Assembly: GCF_000328705.1 (NCBI RefSeq)
Contig: NC_019673.1
Coordinates: 5,518,001 to 5,582,000, forward strand
Reading direction: 5' to 3'
Source of the DNA: Saccharothrix espanaensis DSM 44229
Lineage (GTDB): Bacteria; Actinomycetota; Actinomycetes; Mycobacteriales; Pseudonocardiaceae
DNA length: 64,000 nucleotides
The position numbers were made by a program, and so were the translations under genes. The notes under the pieces were generated by a model. It was given only the letters and a program-made list of their open reading frames with translations, did no database searches and was not told the origin of the DNA. How positions within the stretch are numbered: the first letter of the stretch is position 1; each line of letters starts with the position of its first letter. Of the stretch, positions 59,195-64,000 are shown piece by piece.

Positions 59195-60115
59195 ATGGTC
59201 CCGATGGGCGGCGACGAACCGACCGAGTTCGAAGTCGTCAAGGCCGGTCGCCGCGCCGCCCACCTCGCGCTGCGCGGGCGGATCTTTTCCGAGGTCACGC
59301 GGTCGCGGTCCTGCTCGGTCCGGAACTGCGGCGGTTCGCCCTGCTCGATTTCGGGCTGGTTCGAATTGGGAAGCGCCGACCGGGCGGATCTCACCGGCTA
59401 CTACCAGGTGGTCGTGGGGTGCCAGGAGTTCGACCGGCCCGACGAGCCCCGGTTGACCTACGAGAACGTCATCGGCCGGCCGGCGACCCCGTTCCCCGGG
59501 CTGGGGCCAGCCGTCCACTGGGTCGCGCGGGGTGTGGACGGTCTGCTCGGCGTCGCGAAGGTCCACTTCCAGGAAGCCGAGAACGCGCACGTGGCGGTCG
59601 CCGAGGTCCAGGTGCGGCCAGCGTCCCGGCGGCGCGGCGTCGGGACGGCCCTGCTGGCGGCCATCGCGTCGCTGTGCCGCTCCCGAGGCCGCCGGGTGGC
59701 CGGTCGTGGCCGGGAGCCCCGCTGAGCCGTGGGCCCTGGGCCTGGGCTTCCGGCCGGTGCGGTCGATCGTGATCCAGGTGTTGGCGGTCGCCGACGCCGA
59801 CCGGACGTCGTGGGAGGCGGCACCGGCCCCCGGTTACCGGCTGGAGCGGTGGCGGGACACCGCTCCAGAGCGGCTGGTCGACTCGTACGCCACGGCCCGC
59901 GGTGCCATCCACGACGCGCCCCTGGAGGACAGCGAGTTCGGGAACCGGAGGTTCCAGACCTCCACCGGGCGGGGAACACCCACATGATCAGGGTCAACCA
60001 CCAGCTCGGCTTCGTCATCGCCCGGACCCTGGTCGCGATGAACCGGGAGGTCGCCGGTCTGCTGCCGGACGACGTGCCGGCCGGCCACCACCCGAGCGGA
60101 CGTGATGGGGTGTAG
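59195..60115 (+). pseudogene. GNAT-family acetyltransferase, frameshifted and internally deleted
   Basis: The first frame (from 59195) contains YENVIGRPATPFPGLGPAV and the acetyl-CoA loop VRPASRRRGVGTALLAAI, then stops at 59725. A second frame continues with AEPWALGLGFRPVRSIVIQ and ends after STGRGTPT at 59987. A third frame resumes HMIRVNHQLGFVIARTLVA, the C-terminal end of a second GNAT repeat. The middle of the second repeat is missing between about 59970 and 59980. At least two frameshifts and one deletion make it non-functional. The parent would be a double-GNAT protein such as those in actinomycetes. Confidence 0.68.
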
Positions 60116-60175
60116 CGGACCGCGCCTCCGGCTTCGCCCGCGCGAGTGCGCTTGCCGCGCGGGGCGAACCGGACG

Positions 60176-60853
60176 TCAGGGTGCGTACCGGACGGCGGCG
60201 GCGACGGAGGCCGCACCCGTCCAGCGGTGGGTGGTGGTTCGGCCGTCGTGCTCGCCGACCTCCACGCACAGGCCGTGCAGCAGCCACGGGTCCAGCAGGC
60301 GCAGGGTGCGGGACAGGTTCGGGATCCGGTTGATGCCCAGCCTGTGGTGGGTGGGCGCGCCCAGCATCCGTTCCACGCGGTCGCTCCGGCAGCGCACGGC
60401 CGTCCGCTCGTCGCCGGTGTGGCGGACCAGTTCCCGCCGCCACGACGTCGCCAGCAGCAGTTCGGCGCTGTTCCACCGCTGTCGCGTCTCGCCCACGGTC
60501 GGCGCGGACAGCGCGGTCCGCTTCGACTGCCGCAGGTACCACGCCACGATTAGGCGGCTGCGGAACCACCGGGCCGCCTGCGGGTCGCCGCTGATCCGGT
60601 CCAGTTTGGACAGTGCGGTGGTGCTCGCCGGCGGCAGCACCTTCGCGGGCAGCGGCAGCAGCAGCACCACGACATCGGCGCCCGCGTCGACCTCGAACGG
60701 GTCGATCTCCAGCGCGGGCACCGCGTGCCCCGCCAGCGCCGCGCACAGCGACCCTCCGACGCCGTAGCCGGTGCCGTCGACCACCACGACGCCGGTGTGC
60801 GTCACGGTCTCCGGCCGCACGGGCACGCGGCGGCGGCGCAGGAACCCGATCAC
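60176..60853 (-). CDS. Hypothetical protein, last gene of the terminal operon
   Basis: A 225-residue protein with no recognised family. After a basic start (VIGFLRRRRVPVRP) come a short alpha/beta region (GVVVVDGTGYGVGGSLCAAL, VVVLLLPLP) and a helical, Arg-rich half (AARWFRSRLIVAWYLRQSKR, RLGINRIPNLSRTLRLLD). There is no signal or membrane helix. GTG overlaps the upstream stop (GTGA). Its position behind two membrane-protein genes suggests a cytoplasmic partner. Confidence 0.6.
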   Translation of the reverse strand: MIGFLRRRRVPVRPETVTHTGVVVVDGTGYGVGGSLCAALAGHAVPALEIDPFEVDAGADVVVLLLPLPAKVLPPASTTALSKLDRISGDPQAARWFRSRLIVAWYLRQSKRTALSAPTVGETRQRWNSAELLLATSWRRELVRHTGDERTAVRCRSDRVERMLGAPTHHRLGINRIPNLSRTLRLLDPWLLHGLCVEVGEHDGRTTTHRWTGAASVAAAVRYAP

Positions 60854-61347
60854 GACGGGCCGGTCATCAGGAACAGCTCCACCAGCACCTGGCCCTCTTC
60901 GCCGGACTGCGCGCCGACGTAGGCGCGCATGTCCGCGCGCGACCGGAGCTGGGGGATGTCCACCGGTTCGATGATCGACTTCAGGTGCTCGGACACCACG
61001 ACGCCGTCCTCCAGCCGGCCGTTGCGCGGGCGGCCGAACAACAGCACCAGGCCCACCTGGGCGTCCGGCCCGACCGTCGCGGTCAGCCGTTCGCGGAACA
61101 CCTCTACCACGGCGTGGTCGGGCACCACCGGCATGACGAAGGACTGCGGCGTGAGGCGCAGGCCCTGCGGCCGGGGCGGCTCGGTGGTGGTCGGCGGGGT
61201 GGACGGGCTCGCCACGTCCGCCGCCGGCCGGATCTTCGGCACCTCCGAGCCGATCACGATCACGACCAGCAGCAGCGCGAGTTCGGCGAACAGCCACCCG
61301 GCGGGCCCCAGCGTGCCGCCGTCGGGCTGCCGGCGTCGCCGCCGCAT
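60850..61347 (-). CDS. Short single-TM protein, possibly MotB/OmpA-like
   Basis: A 165-residue protein. A basic N-terminus (MRRRRRQPDGG) precedes one membrane helix (about 15-35, GWLFAELALLLVVIVIG) with a Glu at the start of the helix, a Pro/Thr linker, and an outer alpha/beta domain (HAVVEVFRERLTATVG, VGLVLLFGRPRNG, VVSEHLKSIIE). The helix with an acidic residue and the outer domain recall MotB/ZorB-type stators, but the OmpA peptidoglycan motif is not evident, so this is tentative. ATGA overlap with the upstream gene. Confidence 0.52.
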   Translation of the reverse strand: MRRRRRQPDGGTLGPAGWLFAELALLLVVIVIGSEVPKIRPAADVASPSTPPTTTEPPRPQGLRLTPQSFVMPVVPDHAVVEVFRERLTATVGPDAQVGLVLLFGRPRNGRLEDGVVVSEHLKSIIEPVDIPQLRSRADMRAYVGAQSGEEGQVLVELFLMTGPS

Positions 61348-62528
61348 CAGGCGGCCGTCCCCGGGTCGTGCCGCTCGTCGGGGTGCCGGAGCCCGTCGGA
61401 GACCATGGCGAGCCAGTTGACCCCGTCCACGGTGGCCCGCAGCTCGTCGATCGTCTTCTCCAGCAGCGCGGAGGTCCGGTCCAGCGAGCCGGCCGCCCCG
61501 GCGACCACGTCGGCGACCGCCGTGAACGGCTGCTGGGCGGCGGCCAGCGCCTCCCGGTGCCGCTCGTGCCGCTCGGCGACCGACCGGGCGTCCGCCAGCT
61601 GCGCGTCCGCCCGCTCCAGCACCACCCCGGACTGGATGACCGCCTCGCGGGCCGACTCCGCCGCGCCGGACACGTCGGTCACGACCGTCGCCAGCGGTTC
61701 GAGCTGGGTGCCGATCAACCGCGCGGTCTGATCGAGGTCGCGCCGCACCTCGTCCAGCTTCGCGGCCTGCGCGCCCAGTTCCGGCAGCGCGGTCACCAGC
61801 CGCTCGACGCCCGCCACCAGGCGGTCCACCACGGCGGTCGACTCGGCCAGCTTCACCGTGGCCGAGGTGAACAGCTTCGCGGCGGCGCCCAGCTCGACGG
61901 CGGCCTGCCGGGTGTGCTCCTCCACCTGCACCGGGCCGAGACCGGCGCGCAGCACGGTCAGCGACGGCAGCAGGTCGACCTCCAGCCGGTGCACGACCCG
62001 GTCGATCTCGTCGGCCCGGCGCTGGGCCTGGGCGGGCTTGCGGTAGACGTGCATGATCACCAGCACGGTGACCACGATGGTGATCGACAGGCCGACCGGG
62101 CTGCGCCACATCGGCTGCGCCAGCCAGTCCGCGAAGAACGACGACGGCCCGGCGGCCGGCGAGGACGCGAACTCGGTGACGTAGGCCCATTCCGCGTAAC
62201 CGAGGAACGCCCACGTCACCACGACCGGCAGCAGCGGCAGCGTGCTGCTCGGCCGGTCGACCGGGTGGTCGGCGATGCCGCGCAGGTAGCCGGGTTCGCG
62301 CAGCCGCCACAGGTCGGCGTCCCGGTCGACGGCCGACGAGCCGGCCTCGGCCTGCTTGGCCTGCTGGACGGCGGCCCGCAGCACCGCGTCGAGCTGCGCG
62401 AGGTGCGCGGGCCGGTGCCCCGGCGACGTGCCCGCCACCCGGTCCAGCCGGGTGGTCGCCGCGCCGACCAGGCCCTCGAACTCGGCGGCGGCGGTCTGGG
62501 TCGGTGCGGTCTGGGTCGGTGCGGTCAC
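61347..62528 (-). CDS. Two-TM coiled-coil membrane protein, possibly MotA/ZorA-like
   Basis: A 393-residue membrane protein. The Thr/Pro-rich start (VTAPTQTAPTQTA) comes from a 15-bp tandem duplication (62491-62520). Two helices (about 97-117, LPVVVTWAFLGYAEWAYVTEF region, and about 143-163, SPVGLSITIVVTVLVIM) are followed by a long helical coiled coil (about 168-370) with repeated heptads (LVAGVERLVTALPELGAQ, ATVVTDVSGAAESAREAV). The short-helix pair plus long tail is reminiscent of MotA/ZorA-type proteins, but the arrangement is loose. GTG start, GTGA overlap. Confidence 0.5.
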   Translation of the reverse strand: MTAPTQTAPTQTAAAEFEGLVGAATTRLDRVAGTSPGHRPAHLAQLDAVLRAAVQQAKQAEAGSSAVDRDADLWRLREPGYLRGIADHPVDRPSSTLPLLPVVVTWAFLGYAEWAYVTEFASSPAAGPSSFFADWLAQPMWRSPVGLSITIVVTVLVIMHVYRKPAQAQRRADEIDRVVHRLEVDLLPSLTVLRAGLGPVQVEEHTRQAAVELGAAAKLFTSATVKLAESTAVVDRLVAGVERLVTALPELGAQAAKLDEVRRDLDQTARLIGTQLEPLATVVTDVSGAAESAREAVIQSGVVLERADAQLADARSVAERHERHREALAAAQQPFTAVADVVAGAAGSLDRTSALLEKTIDELRATVDGVNWLAMVSDGLRHPDERHDPGTAA

Positions 62529-64000
62529 GGTGTCCTCTCGGGGGTGGGCGACCGGTCGAACAGGCCGTCGATGATCAGGTACAGCGCGGCGATGCCGCCC
62601 ACCACGACGAGGGCGATCAGCAGCCACCGGACGTCGGGCCACTTGAGCCAGGACGGCAGTCCGGACAGCAGTCCGCGCTTGGCCGGCCGCTCGGCGGCCC
62701 CGTCCTCCTGGTGCCAGTCCGGCAGCGAGCCGGTGCTGTCCTCACGCGACCCGGGTTCCGGTTCGCGGGTGGCTGGCTCGGGTTGCGGCACGGCGTGGGC
62801 CGCCCGGTTCGCGGCGGTCCGGTGGACGTCCGACTCCAGCCGCACGGCCGCGTCCCGCAACACCTTCCGCTGCGCCGGCGGCGTGAGCCGGTCGAAGTCG
62901 GAGCGCAACGCCTGCACCAGCAGGCCGGTGGGCAGCTGCCGGTCGAGCCGGTCGAAGTGCGCGACGCCGGCGGCCAGCACGGTGCCGCCCAGCGACGGCC
63001 CGGCCAGGTTGTGCGCGGTGAGCAACCACTTCTCCGCCCATGCCGGGCCCTGCCCGCGCCCCAGGTCCAGCACGCGCGCCAGGACCTCGCCCTCCCGGCC
63101 CGCGCACAACCGCATCAGCTCGACCGCCACGGTCGGCGTCACGGTGCCGAGCCCGTCCAGGACCGCTTCGACCTCGCGCCAGGTGTCCGGCGCGGCGTCG
63201 AGGAACGCGCGTGCGGTGGGGCTGAGCGCCTTGTGCTGCCGGATGTCCGCGACGATCCGCGCCGTCGGCACGCCGTAGATGCCGACCGACGGGTCCGCCG
63301 GCGACACGCCCAGCTCGGCCAGCCACGGCTCGTGCACCTGGTGCAGGTCGGCTCCGTGCAGCGGACGCCCGTCGGCGATCACGTAGTCGCGGACGAACTC
63401 GGCCATCCGCGCCCGGCTGTCGAAGCGGGCCCGCAGCAGCCGCGCCAGCGTCGTGGACCAGCCCGGCACCTGGTCCGCCGCCGGCGGGAACAGCGCCGGG
63501 TTGGTGTGCGGCGCGGCACCGACGTGGACGTCGAGGATGCTGTCGAACAGGACCTCGGTCAGCTCCACCGGCAGCGACTTCGGGCCGGCCAGCTCGGCGA
63601 TCGCCGCGGCGGGCGCGTCGGCCGCCCACCGGCTGAGCACGCCCCGCCCGTGCCCGGTGGTCAGCCGGGCGTCGCCGGCGGCCAGCAGCACCGGCACGTC
63701 GGACTCCTCGAAGTCCAGCTCGCGGGCGGCGACCAGGTCGACCAGCCCGGCCAGCGACGGCACCTCCAGGTACCGCTGCGGCAGCGCCTCGCCGCGGGTG
63801 GCCAGGGCGGTCAGCCACGCCACGACCTCGGCGGTCTTCGGGTGCTTCACCGCCCGCTTGCCGTGCTGCTCGGCGGCGCGGTCCAGCCACGAGCCCAGGC
63901 CCGCGTTGCCGCCGGGCAGCCGCTGCGGCCACCGGCCGGTGACCGGCGGGCTGGTGTCCCGCACCGCCCGCCGGACCAGGTAGGTGGAGAACACGTGCCG
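62525..64000 (-). CDS. Hypothetical protein with C-terminal membrane helix, N-terminus off the window
   Basis: At least 490 residues. The visible part is helical and Leu/Ala-rich (VPVLLAAGDARLTTGHG, PVELTEVLFDSILDVHVG, ALRSDFDRLTPPAQRKV). A charged, Pro-rich linker precedes a single C-terminal helix (about 460-482, WLLIALVVVGGIAALYLII). No enzyme motif was recognised. A GTG near 63994 might be the start, but the frame is open to the edge and the real start is probably beyond. First visible gene of an overlapped four-gene unit. Confidence 0.6.
   Translation of the reverse strand, partial: RHVFSTYLVRRAVRDTSPPVTGRWPQRLPGGNAGLGSWLDRAAEQHGKRAVKHPKTAEVVAWLTALATRGEALPQRYLEVPSLAGLVDLVAARELDFEESDVPVLLAAGDARLTTGHGRGVLSRWAADAPAAAIAELAGPKSLPVELTEVLFDSILDVHVGAAPHTNPALFPPAADQVPGWSTTLARLLRARFDSRARMAEFVRDYVIADGRPLHGADLHQVHEPWLAELGVSPADPSVGIYGVPTARIVADIRQHKALSPTARAFLDAAPDTWREVEAVLDGLGTVTPTVAVELMRLCAGREGEVLARVLDLGRGQGPAWAEKWLLTAHNLAGPSLGGTVLAAGVAHFDRLDRQLPTGLLVQALRSDFDRLTPPAQRKVLRDAAVRLESDVHRTAANRAAHAVPQPEPATREPEPGSREDSTGSLPDWHQEDGAAERPAKRGLLSGLPSWLKWPDVRWLLIALVVVGGIAALYLIIDGLFDRSPTPERTP

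Noticed and set aside
1..64000. CRISPR arrays or tRNA/rRNA genes
   Set aside because: No regularly spaced repeats and no cloverleaf or rRNA-like stretches were seen by eye.

Overview
The window comes from a very GC-rich actinomycete. The short gene overlaps (ATGA/GTGA), frequent GTG starts, a Trp-codon attenuator in front of a second-type tryptophanyl-tRNA synthetase, an actinomycete-type van cluster and a large LuxR (LAL) regulator all suggest the order Pseudonocardiales (Saccharothrix/Lentzea/Actinosynnema-like). That placement is inference from style and gene content. No rRNA, tRNA or CRISPR array was seen.

Layout. 1-5.3 kb: a SipW-like signal peptidase and its likely fibre-type substrate, a DrrAB-type ABC exporter behind an operator-bearing promoter, a PucR-type regulator and a secreted Ca-binding-repeat protein. 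5.5-11.6 kb: a membrane-anchored periplasmic-binding-like receptor fused to a degenerate NTPase, then a two-gene module of a nucleotide-cyclase-like protein and a STAND ATPase that share a short N-terminal motif. 11.7-21.8 kb: trpS with its leader peptide and attenuator, a pseudogene broken by a 14-bp tandem duplication, an NmrA-like / MFS / old-yellow-enzyme run, a LAL regulator, a divergent MBL-fold / CGNR pair sharing an inverted-repeat operator, and an internally deleted IS110 transposase.

22.1-32.6 kb is the most striking part. It is one tightly overlapped eight-gene minus-strand operon: kinase, DUF4407-like coiled-coil membrane protein, TerY-like vWA, PP2C phosphatase, second kinase, DA1-type zinc-ribbon metallopeptidase fused to a nucleotide-cyclase-like domain, P-loop/HEAT-type protein with an Arg-substituted Walker A, and an SPFH-like coiled-coil protein with an acidic tail. 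The vWA-PP2C-kinase core resembles the TerY-phosphorylation triads of Ter-type stress and conflict systems, but the full combination is not one I recognise as characterised.

33-36 kb holds a DUF3592-type membrane protein, a DinB-like protein and an amino-acid permease. 36.2-41.3 kb is a glycopeptide-resistance cluster: vanY, vanRS and vanHAX. vanY and vanH start behind the same duplicated promoter segment, which fits joint control by VanR.

41.6-58.7 kb is dominated by large secreted or surface proteins: a PI-PLC-X/GH18 chitinase fusion, a vWD-like protein, a CARDB-like anchored protein and a tandem Ig-like protein. Among them are a lipoprotein, a DUF4239-like protein, an MFS remnant and four very small unknown genes. 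58.7-60.1 kb is decayed DNA, including a GNAT pseudogene. 60.2-64 kb is another overlapped minus-strand operon with a two-TM coiled-coil protein and a short TM protein that recall MotA/MotB-type pairs. Its first gene runs off the window edge.
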